This document shows, in pieces, positions 42,698 through 51,805 of a stretch of 64,000 bases of DNA. Under the pieces are notes generated by a model that worked only from the letters and a program-made list of their open reading frames with translations, was not told the DNA's origin and searched no databases. Made by a program: the position numbers and the translations under genes. The stretch is from contig JAJYZC010000009.1 in assembly GCA_021800255.1 (NCBI GenBank), forward strand, positions 1 through 64,000, read 5' to 3'. This stretch comes from Acidobacteriota bacterium (GTDB lineage: Bacteria; Acidobacteriota; Terriglobia; Terriglobales; Acidobacteriaceae). Position 1 is the first letter of the stretch; each line of letters begins with the position of its first letter.

Positions 42698-42735
42698 TAT
42701 ACTAGCTTGTGGTCTGACCTCAATCTCCGGTCAGA
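42698..42735 (+). promoter_or_regulatory. -10 box and GntR-type operator of the hexuronate operon
   Basis: TATACT (42698-42703) followed by GTGGTCTGACC (42709-42719), matching the FadR-type TGGT-NNN-ACC core. A second half GGTCAGA (42729-42735) forms TCTGACC-N9-GGTCAGA. The site overlaps the expected transcription start, fitting repression. Confidence 0.6.
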
Positions 42736-42764
42736 ACATGGGCGGTTTTTCCACCCAAGATAGG

Positions 42765-44177
42765 ATGAAATCCATGCTGATCGACGAAAATCGGCTCTTT
42801 CCCGCCGAAGCCGGGACGCGCAAGATCGCCCAGGCGCTGTACGCGCACGTTCGCAGCCTGCCTATCGTCAGCCCGCACGGGCACACGCAGGCACGCTGGT
42901 TTGCCGCCAATGAACCGTTTCCTGACCCGGCCACTCTGTTTGTGCAACCGGATCACTACGTCTTCCGAATGCTCTACAGCCAGGGCGTATCCATGGACGA
43001 GCTGGAGATCGGGCAGCCGCAGGTGAAAGAGCCGCGCAAGGTATGGCGCATCTTTGCCAGCCATTACTACCTGTTTCGCGGCACGCCCACGCGCATGTGG
43101 CTGGACTACGCCTTTCAAGAACTGTTCGGGCTGGGGGAGCGGTTGTCGGAAAAAACCGCCGACCTGTATTACGACACCATTGCGGAAAAGCTGCGCATGC
43201 CGGAGTTTCTGCCCCGCGCGCTTTACGAGCGATTCAATCTCGAGGTGCTGGCCACCACGGATTCGCCGCTGGACGCGCTCCAGGATCATCAGGCCATCCG
43301 GGCTTCGGACTGGAAGGCGAGGATCAATGCACGTATTTTGCCCACCTTCCGTCCCGATCCGGTAGTGGATCCGGAGTTTGCAGGTTTTGCCCAGCGCATT
43401 GCCCAACTCGGCGAGCAGAGCGGCGAAGACACGACGACGTGGAGCGGCTACTTGAACGCGCTGGCCAAGGCGCGGCTGCGTTTCCGCGCGCTGGGCTGCA
43501 CGGCCACCGATCACGGCCATCCCACGGCGCAAACTGCGGACCTAGCTGCCGGCGAAGCAGCCAAGCTCTTCGCCAAGGTGCGAAGCGGAAACGCCGACAC
43601 CGGCGAGCAGGAGCTGTTCCGCGCCCAAATGCTGACTGAGATGGCGCGCATGAGCCTGGAAGACGGCTTGGTGATGCAGATTCACCCCGGCAGCGTGCGC
43701 AACCATAACCGCCTGATCTACGAACGTTACGGCCGCGATATGGGTGCGGACATTCCCAGACCCACAAATTATGTGGATGCGCTGCGGCCCTTGCTGAACC
43801 GCTTCGGCAACGAGCGCAAGCTCACCATTATTCTATTCATGCTGGATGAGTCGACGATCAGCCGCGAGCTGGCGCCGCTGGCCGGGCACTATCCATGCTT
43901 GCGTCTGGGTCCGCCGTGGTGGTTTCATGACAGTCCTGAGGGCATGATGCGTTTCCGCGAACTGGCCACGGAGACGGCAGGCTTCTATAACACGGCTGGA
44001 TTCAACGACGACACGCGGGCTTTCCTCTCCATTCCAGCGCGGCACGATGTGGCCAGGCGCATTGACTGCGCCTTTCTGGCCAGATTAGTCGCCGAACACA
44101 GGTTGGAGGAAGACGAGGCCTTCGAGGTGGCGCACGATCTGGCGTATGGGCTGGTGAAGAAGGCATACCGGCTCTAG
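42765..44177 (+). CDS. uxaC: Uronate isomerase
   Basis: Isomerises D-glucuronate to D-fructuronate and D-galacturonate to D-tagaturonate; amidohydrolase fold. 470 aa. Metal-site motif IVSPHGHTQARWF near residue 40, TTDSPLDALQDHQAI, GCTATDHGHPTA, MQIHPGSVRNHNR and PPWWFHDSPEGMMRF are all typical. The ATG at 42765 (MKSMLIDENRLF) resembles family N-termini; 42774, with AGGA 8 nt upstream, is equally possible, and the track start lies before the promoter. First gene of the uronate operon. Confidence 0.95.
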   Translation: MKSMLIDENRLFPAEAGTRKIAQALYAHVRSLPIVSPHGHTQARWFAANEPFPDPATLFVQPDHYVFRMLYSQGVSMDELEIGQPQVKEPRKVWRIFASHYYLFRGTPTRMWLDYAFQELFGLGERLSEKTADLYYDTIAEKLRMPEFLPRALYERFNLEVLATTDSPLDALQDHQAIRASDWKARINARILPTFRPDPVVDPEFAGFAQRIAQLGEQSGEDTTTWSGYLNALAKARLRFRALGCTATDHGHPTAQTADLAAGEAAKLFAKVRSGNADTGEQELFRAQMLTEMARMSLEDGLVMQIHPGSVRNHNRLIYERYGRDMGADIPRPTNYVDALRPLLNRFGNERKLTIILFMLDESTISRELAPLAGHYPCLRLGPPWWFHDSPEGMMRFRELATETAGFYNTAGFNDDTRAFLSIPARHDVARRIDCAFLARLVAEHRLEEDEAFEVAHDLAYGLVKKAYRL

Positions 44178-44310
44178 CCGGGCGGTTTTGCCTGCGGAGC
44201 CGGCTGCTGTGACCGGCGCGCAAGCCGGATGGCGGCGCATCATACTGAGAACGAGTTGACGAGCAAACTCGGTGGAGGGTAAGACGCGCTCGGATGCACA
44301 AACCGGAGAG

Positions 44311-45582
44311 ATGGCCGCGCCAGCCGAAGGCATGGGGCGCGTGCGCTGGACCATCTGCGCGCTGTTGTTCGCCGCCACTACCCTCAACTACATGGATCGC
44401 ATGGTGCTGGGCTTGCTCAAGCCCACCATCCAGCACAGCATCGGCATGACAGAACTGGACTACGCCTACGTCGTAGACGCCTTCCAGATTGCCTATGCGG
44501 TGGGCATGCTGGTCATGGGCCGGCTCATCGACCGGGTGGGTACACGCATCGGCTACCTGGTCGTGATGTGTGTTTGGAGCCTGTCGGCGTGGGGCCACGC
44601 GCTGGCCAACACGGTGCTGGAGTTCGGCATCGCCCGCTTGTGCCTGGGCCTCGGCGAATCCGGCAACTTCCCGGTGGCCATTAAAACCGTAGCCGAGTGG
44701 TTTCCGCAAAAGGAGCGCTCGTTGGCCACGGGCATCTTCAATTCAGGCACCAACCTGGGCGCAATCATCGCGCCTTTGGCTGTGCCCTGGGTTGTGCTCA
44801 CCTTCCATACCTGGCACGCGGGCTTTCTCATCACCGGCGTCTTCAGCACAGTGTGGATCGTTTTGTGGCTGCTTTACTACCACAAGCCCGGCGAACACCC
44901 CAAGCTCCGCGCCGCGGAGTTTGAATACATCGAAGAAGGCAGGACCGAACCGCCAAAGCCGGGAACAGCGTGGCTCAAGCTGTTTGCCTACCGGCAGACC
45001 TGGGCCTTCTTCTTGGGCAAATTCCTCACAGATCCTATCTGGTGGTTCTATCTCTTCTGGCTGCCGTCGTACTTCACCACCAAGTTCCACCTCACGCTTT
45101 CCACGCTGGGGCTGCCGCTGGTCATCGTCTACACTGCGGCCACGGTGGGCAGCATTTTGGGCGGCTGGCTGCCGGCTCCGTTCCGCAAAGCGGGGATGGC
45201 GGTCACGCGCGCGCGCATGGCCGCCATGCTGGTTTGCGCCTGCGCCGTGGTTCCCATATTTCTGGCGGCCTATATGAAGAATGAGTGGGCATGCGTCGGC
45301 CTTTTGAGCCTGGCCACGGCCGCCCACCAGGGATTTTCCGCCAATCTGTTCACCACCGTCTCTGACATGTTTCCGCGCAGCGAAGTTGCATCGGTCACGG
45401 GCATTGGCGGCACGGCCGGCGCCATCGGGGGCGCGCTCATTGCTTCCATCGCGGGTTTGGTTCTGCAATTCATGCACACCTATGCGCCCTTGTTTTTCAT
45501 CGCCGCCAGCGCCTACATCGTCGCCTGGGTTCTGATTGCTGTGCTGGCGCCCGGATTAAGGAAGGCAGAGTTAGCAGCATGA
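44311..45582 (+). CDS. MFS hexuronate transporter (ExuT-like)
   Basis: About 423 aa with 12 TM helices. Anion:cation symporter subfamily features: TTLNYMDRMVLGLL in TM1, GRLIDRVGTRIGY between TM2 and TM3, ARLCLGLGESGNFPVAIKTVAEWFPQKERSLATGIFNSGTNLGAI, and GIGGTAGAIGGAL. This subfamily imports galacturonate and glucuronate. The stop overlaps the next start (ATGA). The start is unsure: ATG at 44311 or the GTG at 44272; neither has an ideal ribosome binding site. Confidence 0.92.
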   Translation: MAAPAEGMGRVRWTICALLFAATTLNYMDRMVLGLLKPTIQHSIGMTELDYAYVVDAFQIAYAVGMLVMGRLIDRVGTRIGYLVVMCVWSLSAWGHALANTVLEFGIARLCLGLGESGNFPVAIKTVAEWFPQKERSLATGIFNSGTNLGAIIAPLAVPWVVLTFHTWHAGFLITGVFSTVWIVLWLLYYHKPGEHPKLRAAEFEYIEEGRTEPPKPGTAWLKLFAYRQTWAFFLGKFLTDPIWWFYLFWLPSYFTTKFHLTLSTLGLPLVIVYTAATVGSILGGWLPAPFRKAGMAVTRARMAAMLVCACAVVPIFLAAYMKNEWACVGLLSLATAAHQGFSANLFTTVSDMFPRSEVASVTGIGGTAGAIGGALIASIAGLVLQFMHTYAPLFFIAASAYIVAWVLIAVLAPGLRKAELAA

Positions 45583-46847
45583 GCCTTTATTGCGCCATAG
45601 GAAGCGCCGAAACCGAATTATCCTCGCGGCAGCTGCAGGAACTGCTCGCGGACAGCCTGGCCAAGCTGGGCGAGCGCGCCAGCGTGCTCGCCGTCCCGCC
45701 CGACCAGAGCCGCGAACACTCTCGCGCCGGCGAGCTGACGCGCTACGCCTGGGAGTATTACGGCGACAGGTTGAAAGCGGTGCTGCCCGCTCTCGGCACG
45801 CACGTTCCGATGCGGCCCGGCCAGATCGCGCACATGTTCGCAGGCGTGCCCGCGGAGCTGTTCCGTGTGCACAACTGGCGCACCGATATTGAGACATTGG
45901 GTGAAGTCCCTGCCGGGTTCGTGCGCGAGCAGTCGGAGGGAAAACTGAACTTTTCCTGGCCGGCGCAGGTCAACCGCCTCATCTCACGCGGCGGCTTCGA
46001 CCTGATCCTCTCCATCGGCCAGGTGGTGCCTCACGAAGTGATCGGCATGGCCAATTACACCAAGAACATTCTCATTGGCGTGGGCGGGCGCGAAGGCATC
46101 AACCGCAGCCATTACTTGGGCGCGGTCTATGGAATGGAGCGCATCATGGGTCGCGCGGAGAACCCCGTGCGCAATGTGCTCGATTACGCCGCCGGGCGTT
46201 TTCTGCGGCACTTGCCCATCGTTTATGTGCTGACTGTGGTGGGGCGCGGCAAGGACGGCGGGCTGCCGGTGCGCGGCCTGTTCATCGGCGACGATAGCGA
46301 GTGCTTTTTACGCGCCGCCGAGTTGAGCCTGAAGGTCAACTTCGAGATCGTCGCCGAGCCCATTCAAAAGGCCGTGGTTTATCTTGACCCCAATGAATTC
46401 CATTCCACCTGGATCGGCAACAAGGCCGTCTACCGCACGCGCATGGCGCTGGCCGACGGCGCGGAGTTGGTCATTCTGGCGCCGGGAGTGCGGGAGTTCG
46501 GCGAAGACCAGGGCATCGATGCGCTGATCCGCAAGTACGGCTATCGCGGCACGCCGGCCACGCTGAAGGCGGTGAGTGAAAACGCCGATTTGGCCGGCGA
46601 CCTGAGCGCCGCCGCGCACCTGATCCACGCCTCTTCAGAGGGCCGCTTCAGGATCGTCTGGTGCCCTGGGCACCTGAGCCGCGAGGAGGTGGAGGGGGTG
46701 GGATACGAATACGGCGATCTTAAAGCCATGCTCGCGCGCTACGATCCCGCCCAGCTTCGCCAGGGATATAACCGCGTGCACGGCGAAGAGATTTTCTTTG
46801 TCGCCCATCCCGGATTGGGGCTATGGGCGCACCGCAGCCGCCTGTGA
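45579..46847 (+). CDS. LarA-family (DUF2088) nickel-pincer racemase/epimerase-like protein
   Basis: 422 aa. Residues equivalent to the lactate racemase catalytic set appear conserved: a His in ALGTHVPMRPGQI, His and Lys in QVVPHEVIGMANYTKNILIGVGG, and a His in INRSHYLGAVYG. LarA enzymes bind a nickel pincer nucleotide through that lysine and invert hydroxyl stereochemistry at the C2 of 2-hydroxyacids. Inside a hexuronate operon the substrate is probably an aldonate or uronate rather than lactate. Translationally coupled to the transporter. larB, larC and larE are not in the window. Confidence 0.85.
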   Translation: MSLYCAIGSAETELSSRQLQELLADSLAKLGERASVLAVPPDQSREHSRAGELTRYAWEYYGDRLKAVLPALGTHVPMRPGQIAHMFAGVPAELFRVHNWRTDIETLGEVPAGFVREQSEGKLNFSWPAQVNRLISRGGFDLILSIGQVVPHEVIGMANYTKNILIGVGGREGINRSHYLGAVYGMERIMGRAENPVRNVLDYAAGRFLRHLPIVYVLTVVGRGKDGGLPVRGLFIGDDSECFLRAAELSLKVNFEIVAEPIQKAVVYLDPNEFHSTWIGNKAVYRTRMALADGAELVILAPGVREFGEDQGIDALIRKYGYRGTPATLKAVSENADLAGDLSAAAHLIHASSEGRFRIVWCPGHLSREEVEGVGYEYGDLKAMLARYDPAQLRQGYNRVHGEEIFFVAHPGLGLWAHRSRL

Positions 46848-46863
46848 AAGGCAGAAAACGATT

Positions 46864-48186
46864 ATGACTTATCAAGGACTCAAACTTACCAAGTATTCCC
46901 TCGGCACCGGCGACCGTTTCGCGCACCAGGCCAAAGCGCAGTTGCAGGCGTGTGTGCAGGCTCTGGCGCAAGGCGCTGAAGTCATTCCGGTCTGGAACAA
47001 GTCGAACCGCGAGCACCTCATCATTGGCTCTGAACCGGCGTCGGTCCGCCAGGCCGCCGACGCCGCCGTACAGGCGCTCCACTGGAAGCTGCCGTATTAC
47101 TGCGACGCCGATCACATCACGGCCGAGACCGTCGGCCGCTTTCTCGCGCCGTGCGACTTCTTCACCCTCGATGTGGCGGACTTTATCGGTCAGGCCGCTC
47201 CGCCGGCAGAGATCGACGCCTTCGTCAAGCGCCATGCCGAGCTCCAGGGCCGCATCGAGATGGCGGGCGCGGATGAAGCTTTCGAGATGACCACGGAGAG
47301 CCTGAAACAAACCGTGCGGAAATTTCTCGGCGCGGTGAAGAAGGCGGGCGAGGTCTATCGCAAGATCGAGAAGGCCAAAGGCGCGGGCAATTTCATCCCT
47401 GAAGTCTCAATGGACGAAACCGATCGCGCGCAAAGCCCCGCGGAGCTGCTCGTGATTCTGGCGGCCATCGCCGATGAAGGCATACCCGTGCAGACCATCG
47501 CGCCCAAGTTCAGCGGGCGCTTCAACAAGGGCGTGGACTACGTGGGCGATGCGGCGCAATTCGAGCGCGAGATGGCGCTGGATGTGGCGGCCATCGCTCA
47601 TGCGGTGAAGCAATACGGATTGCCGGAGAATCTCAAGCTGAGCATCCACTCGGGCAGCGACAAGTTTTCCATCTATCCGGCCATTCACCGGACGATGCGG
47701 CGCTCCAACTGCGGCGTGCACCTGAAAACTGCCGGCACCACATGGCTGGAAGAACTGATCGGGCTGGCCGAGGCCGGCGGTGACGGGCTAGAGTTGGCTA
47801 AGGAGATCTACGCGCAGGCGTTCGCTCACCGCGCGGAGCTTTGTGAACCCTACGCCGCAGTCATCGACATCGACCCGGCGCAATTGCCCACGCCAGACGC
47901 AGTGCGCGCCTGGACGCCGGAGCAATACACGTCGGCGCTGCGGCACGTGGAAGGCAGCCCGGCTTACAATCCCAGTGTGCGCCAGTTGTTACACGTGGGC
48001 TTCAAGGTTGCCGCTCACATGGAGCGCCGCTATCTCGATTTGCTGGAGGCCAATGAAGCGGTGATTGCCAAAAACGTGACCGAAAACCTCTTCGCACGGC
48101 ACATCGCTCCGGTATTTTTGGGAGTCACGGGCGATGGCGCCAGGCAAGCCCGGAACGCGGATTCATTTGTCACGGAGAAAGCATGA
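46864..48186 (+). CDS. uxaE: Tagaturonate epimerase
   Basis: 440 aa. Strong similarity in pattern to Thermotoga-type UxaE: IAPKFSGRFNKGVDYVGDAAQFE, LPENLKLSIHSGSDKFSIYPAIHR, GVHLKTAGTTWLEELIGLAEAGGDGLELAKEIY and a C-terminal AKNVTENLFARHI. UxaE interconverts D-tagaturonate and D-fructuronate, joining galacturonate and glucuronate breakdown. The ATG at 46864 is 16 bp after the LarA-like stop. It overlaps the SDR gene by ATGA. Confidence 0.9.
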   Translation: MTYQGLKLTKYSLGTGDRFAHQAKAQLQACVQALAQGAEVIPVWNKSNREHLIIGSEPASVRQAADAAVQALHWKLPYYCDADHITAETVGRFLAPCDFFTLDVADFIGQAAPPAEIDAFVKRHAELQGRIEMAGADEAFEMTTESLKQTVRKFLGAVKKAGEVYRKIEKAKGAGNFIPEVSMDETDRAQSPAELLVILAAIADEGIPVQTIAPKFSGRFNKGVDYVGDAAQFEREMALDVAAIAHAVKQYGLPENLKLSIHSGSDKFSIYPAIHRTMRRSNCGVHLKTAGTTWLEELIGLAEAGGDGLELAKEIYAQAFAHRAELCEPYAAVIDIDPAQLPTPDAVRAWTPEQYTSALRHVEGSPAYNPSVRQLLHVGFKVAAHMERRYLDLLEANEAVIAKNVTENLFARHIAPVFLGVTGDGARQARNADSFVTEKA

Positions 48187-48959
48187 GCAGCGATCTTTTT
48201 AGCTTGAAAGGCAAAGTCGCGGTGGTTACCGGGGGTACCTCCGGGATCGGCCGCGCGCTCAGCCTGGGTCTGGCGGAGGCCGGCGCGGATGTGATAGCGA
48301 CTGGCCGCCGTCAGCCGCAGGTGGATGAAACCGCCGGCGCCATTGAGGCGCTTGGCCGCAAGACTGTGCGCCAGACGGCGGACGTTTGTGACCGCAGCAC
48401 GCTCGAAGGGCTGCTGGCGGCCGCGCTCGGGGCCTTCGGCAAGGTGGACATTCTGGTCAATTGCGCGGGCATCATCAAGCGCGCGCCCACGCTGGACTTT
48501 CCCGAAGAGGAATGGAATGCCATTCTGAACACCAATTTGACGGGAACGCTGCGCGCCTGCCAGGTCTTCGGCCGGCAGATGCTGGAGCGGGGTTACGGGC
48601 GCATCGTCAACATTGCCTCGCTGAACAGCTTCGTCTCACTCAGCGAAGTGGCGGCCTACGCAGCCAGCAAGGCAGGTGTGGCCGCCCTCACGCGTTCGCT
48701 GGCGGTGGAGTGGTCAAAGAAAGGGGTTACGGTGAATGCCGTCGCGCCCGGCGTCTTCCGCACCGGCTTGAACGCCAAACTGCTCGACAGCACGGCGCGC
48801 GGCCAGGAGCTGCTGATGCGCACGCCCATGGGGCGTTTCGGCAAGACCGAAGAACTGGTCGGCGCCACGGTATTTCTCGCCTCCGATAGCGCTTCCTTCA
48901 TCACCGGGCAGATTTTGGCCGTGGACGGCGGCTTTCTGGCCAGCGGCGTCAACCAATAG
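48183..48959 (+). CDS. SDR-family oxidoreductase, probable fructuronate reductase/aldonate dehydrogenase
   Basis: 258 aa classical short-chain dehydrogenase. Cofactor motif TGGTSGIGRAL near residue 17, NCAGI, catalytic Ser in NIASLNSFVS and YAASK, and GGFLASG at the C-terminus. An Arg-rich ATGRRQ after beta-2 suggests NADP. In this operon it most likely reduces fructuronate to mannonate (SDR-type UxuB), though a KduD- or gluconate 5-dehydrogenase-like activity is possible. Last gene of the operon; uxuA and KDG kinase are elsewhere. Confidence 0.88.
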   Translation: MSSDLFSLKGKVAVVTGGTSGIGRALSLGLAEAGADVIATGRRQPQVDETAGAIEALGRKTVRQTADVCDRSTLEGLLAAALGAFGKVDILVNCAGIIKRAPTLDFPEEEWNAILNTNLTGTLRACQVFGRQMLERGYGRIVNIASLNSFVSLSEVAAYAASKAGVAALTRSLAVEWSKKGVTVNAVAPGVFRTGLNAKLLDSTARGQELLMRTPMGRFGKTEELVGATVFLASDSASFITGQILAVDGGFLASGVNQ

Positions 48960-49042
48960 ACTCGTAGCCGCGTGATGGCGCAAGCGGCGCGCATCCGGGC
49001 GCTCTATCGGAGATGGAAACGGCCTTCACGATGACTCGGCTG

Positions 49043-49723
49043 CTACGCGACTGCGCTGGGCGCCGCCTGTTCCTCGGCCTCGAGTTTGCTGCCGACTTCG
49101 GCTGCGGCCTGAGCCAGCACGCGGTGGTGAATGGTGAACAGGGCGAGTTCGAGACGGTCGCCGACGCCGGTCTTGTCATAGATGGAGCGAAGATAATTCT
49201 TGACCACCTGCTCGGTGGTCTTGAGCCGGAGGGCGATCTCGCGGTTCTTGCACCCCTGCACGATGAGAGCCACAATCCGCATCTCCTTGGGCGTGAGCCG
49301 GTCGCGCACGCGCATACCCACCATATCTTCCTCGTGCGCTTCAGTGAGCTTGATCTGAGGAGGAAGCCAGGTTTCTCCAGCAGCGACGCGGCGCACGCAG
49401 TCCCCTAGCGCCGGTCCGGTCACGCTGCGAAAGACCACGCCGCGAAATCCCATCTGCAAGTAGGTGTCGGGGGTTTCGCTGTTCTCGGCGATGACGATGC
49501 CACGGCTGCCCGTGGTCTCAAACAGCAACTGCAGGCGCGCAAAATCCGGGTGCAAAGACGCCGCGAACAGGACGATGGATCCGGGAAAGGTGGTGATGGC
49601 ATGGTACATGCGATCCAGGTCCGTGCACTGAGCGATAATGCGTATATCCTCGTCCATGGCCAGCACTTTGGCTGTACCCGCACGGAAGATCGCCTGTGAA
49701 TCGGCTAGGATGATTTTATTCAT
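49043..49723 (-). CDS. LuxR/NarL-type response regulator with degenerate receiver
   Basis: 226 aa. The receiver-like N-terminus starts IILADSQAIFRAG (acidic residue retained), but the expected phospho-acceptor strand reads SIVLFAASL, where Ala replaces the Asp; the later Thr/Lys positions are also not clear. The C-terminal LuxR HTH is intact: RLTPKEMRIVALIVQGCKNREIALRLKTTEQVVKNYLRSIYDKTGV. So it probably works without aspartyl phosphorylation. No kinase is adjacent. It is convergent with the hexuronate operon. Confidence 0.88.
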   Translation of the reverse strand: MNKIILADSQAIFRAGTAKVLAMDEDIRIIAQCTDLDRMYHAITTFPGSIVLFAASLHPDFARLQLLFETTGSRGIVIAENSETPDTYLQMGFRGVVFRSVTGPALGDCVRRVAAGETWLPPQIKLTEAHEEDMVGMRVRDRLTPKEMRIVALIVQGCKNREIALRLKTTEQVVKNYLRSIYDKTGVGDRLELALFTIHHRVLAQAAAEVGSKLEAEEQAAPSAVA

Positions 49724-50110
49724 GTTGTGTGCCCTGCCTGCGCATAATCCCGTTGCAACATTTGCTCCCGCTTCGCCTATTGCTGTTTCGCCTTTTCAAA
49801 GGCCGGAAACGGAGGCCCGAATCGGGGTTGCTTACGCCTTCACCCTTCGGTCACTATCGGCAATTAGGCACAGAGTCTTGGCGCTGTACAGATTCGCTAC
49901 ATAACGAACAGCCCTGCATCCTTTCCTAGACGACTCACTCTCGATAAGTCAATCCTTAACTCGACTTTCTTGTGATAGAGATTCAAGGCAGTTACCCCCG
50001 GCCCTGCAGCCGTTGCAGTGCGGCTATAAACGGCGCCGAGCCGCGTAATCGATGGGGCCGCGTTCCATGCTGCGGATTCTTTGCGGGCCGGTTTCCCGCT
50101 CTTGCTGCTG
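49724..50110. other. Intergenic region upstream of the LuxR-type gene
   Basis: 387 bp between two minus-strand genes. No gene, repeat or terminator could be supported. The track ORF 49897-50295 overlaps the AIM24 gene in another frame and is a shadow. Confidence 0.45.
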
Positions 50111-50878
50111 CTACTGATTGCCCAGGATTGAGCCGACGATGCCGCCCAGCAGGCCGCCGCCGATAGCCGCAGGAGCCGCCGCTCCGGCTTGCCCTTGCGG
50201 CAGGTATTCGCCAATCTGGTGCGCCAGCCGCGCGATTGGCAGCGTTTGCAGCCATATCCGCCCCGGCCCCTGGAGCACCGCCAGGAACAGCCCATCCCCG
50301 CCGAAGATCATGTTCTTCACGCCGGGAACCATGGTGATCTGGAAGCCCACCGTAGTCTGGAAGGCGCCCACGTGGCCCGGATGCACGCGCAGCATCTCGC
50401 CCGGCGCAAGATCTTTCACGATCAGCTCGCCGGAAAGCTCAAGCCAGGCCGTCCCCTGGCCGCCCACGCGCTGCAGCAGGAAGCCATCGCCGCCGAAGAC
50501 GCCCGCGCCCAGCGACTGCTGAAAGCCCACGCCGATGGTCACCTGGGGCGTGGCGCAGAGGAAGCCGTGACGATGAACCATGTAATCGGGGCCCTGGCCA
50601 AGCTCAATGGGCACAATGTGCCCCGGCAGCTTGGTGGCGAAGGCCACCTGGCCGGGGGCCTGCATGGCCCGGTACTCGGTCATGAAGATGCTGCCGCCGC
50701 CGGCCACGCGCTTCAGCACGCCGAACAGGCCGCCGCCTCCGCCCATCTGCGTGTGGGTCATCAGTTGGATCGAGCTGCTCATCCAGGAGAGCTCGCCGCT
50801 CTCTGAGAACACGCTCTCGTTGGGGTCAAGCTCAACCTCCAGCACCGGCATGGTGGTGCCCTGAATCTTCGCCTGCAT
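50111..50878 (-). CDS. AIM24-family protein
   Basis: 255 aa, the TIGR00266/AIM24 beta-helical family of unknown function. Typical segments: QMGGGGGLFGVLKRVAGGGSIFMTEYRA, GVGFQQSLGAGVFGGDGFLLQRVGGQGTAWLELSG and a Gly/Ala-rich C-terminus. AGGAGG lies upstream of the ATG. Bacterial members have been linked to membrane or stress contexts; no function can be assigned from context. Confidence 0.92.
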   Translation of the reverse strand: MQAKIQGTTMPVLEVELDPNESVFSESGELSWMSSSIQLMTHTQMGGGGGLFGVLKRVAGGGSIFMTEYRAMQAPGQVAFATKLPGHIVPIELGQGPDYMVHRHGFLCATPQVTIGVGFQQSLGAGVFGGDGFLLQRVGGQGTAWLELSGELIVKDLAPGEMLRVHPGHVGAFQTTVGFQITMVPGVKNMIFGGDGLFLAVLQGPGRIWLQTLPIARLAHQIGEYLPQGQAGAAAPAAIGGGLLGGIVGSILGNQ

Positions 50879-50972
50879 GGTTTTCGCCTCCTGTTTTTCA
50901 GTCTATTCGCGCGGTTTGGCGCGGCCAGCCAGAGCGCCGCGAACCACGCCCTCGCCGCGGTGAATCCGGCAA

Positions 50973-51227
50973 TCAGCGCCCGCGCGCGATGCGCCGGTTG
51001 CGGAGCCACTTGGCCACGCCCACCGTCAGCAGCATTCCGCCGAACGGAATACACATAAGGGCGGCGATGAGCGCGAACCAGCCCGTATTGGTGGTGGCGC
51101 CGGTGGGCGTATAGCCGCCCAGCACCGTGACCAGCAGCACGCCCGCCAGCACTCCCGCGCCCACCATCGATCCGCCCCATCTGAGCAGTTGGCGCGTGCC
51201 GTCGTCGGGCTGGTTGGGAGCGGGCAT
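50973..51227 (-). CDS. Small two-TM protein of the heme/oxidase cluster
   Basis: 84 aa. Two TM helices (GGSMVGAGVLAGVLLVTVLGGY and WFALIAALMCIPFGGMLLTVGVAKWL) and a basic end. It starts 12 bp after the DUF420 stop on the same strand, so it is probably co-transcribed with ctaB and DUF420, and may be an oxidase-assembly accessory. Unnamed family. Confidence 0.7.
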   Translation of the reverse strand: MPAPNQPDDGTRQLLRWGGSMVGAGVLAGVLLVTVLGGYTPTGATTNTGWFALIAALMCIPFGGMLLTVGVAKWLRNRRIARGR

Positions 51228-51239
51228 CGTAGCTTGCGG

Positions 51240-51797
51240 CTAACCTTTCGCGGCAGCCAGCATGGCGTACACGATGACCCCGGTAACCGAAACGTAAAGC
51301 CAGATGGGGAAGGTCCAGCGGGCCACCTTGCGATGCATGGGAATGCGCCCTGAGAGCGAGAAGAAGAAGGTGACGAGGACGAGCGGCAGCGCCACCATGG
51401 AGAGCAGGATGTGGCTGACCAGGATCGTGAGGTAGACGATGCGGATGAGGCTGTGGCCGGGGTAATGGCTCTCGCCGTGCAGCGCGTAGTTGCCAACGTA
51501 ACTGACCAGAAATAGGGTGGAAAACCAGAACGCGGTTATCATGGCCCGGCGGTGGGCCGCGATCCTGCGGGCGCGGATGAAACGGTAGCCGGCAACGATG
51601 GCCGTGGCGGCGCAGCCGTTCAGCAGCGCGTTCAGCCCCGGCAGAAAGGTAAGCTCTTTGCCGCTCACGTCCAGGGCGGGGTGAACGTAGATCAGCCACA
51701 AGAGAAAGAGCGTAGCCGCGGCGCTGATGACCAGAATGGCGGCGATGGCCGGGCCTGTGCCAGGTTGCGGTTTCGTTGCGCGGGCTGCGGTCGTCAT
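51240..51797 (-). CDS. DUF420 membrane protein
   Basis: 185 aa, five TM helices. Typical DUF420 features: LPGLNALLNGCAATAIVAGYRFIRARRIAAHRRAMI, SHILLSMVALPLVLVTFFFSLSGRIPMHRKVARWTFPIWLYVSVTGVIVY with conserved histidines. DUF420 proteins accompany cytochrome oxidase assembly genes. The ATG at 51797 has AAGGAAG just upstream and is 8 bp after the ctaB stop; the track ORF is too long. Confidence 0.92.
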   Translation of the reverse strand: MTTAARATKPQPGTGPAIAAILVISAAATLFLLWLIYVHPALDVSGKELTFLPGLNALLNGCAATAIVAGYRFIRARRIAAHRRAMITAFWFSTLFLVSYVGNYALHGESHYPGHSLIRIVYLTILVSHILLSMVALPLVLVTFFFSLSGRIPMHRKVARWTFPIWLYVSVTGVIVYAMLAAAKG

Positions 51798-51805
51798 TGG
51801 CTTCC

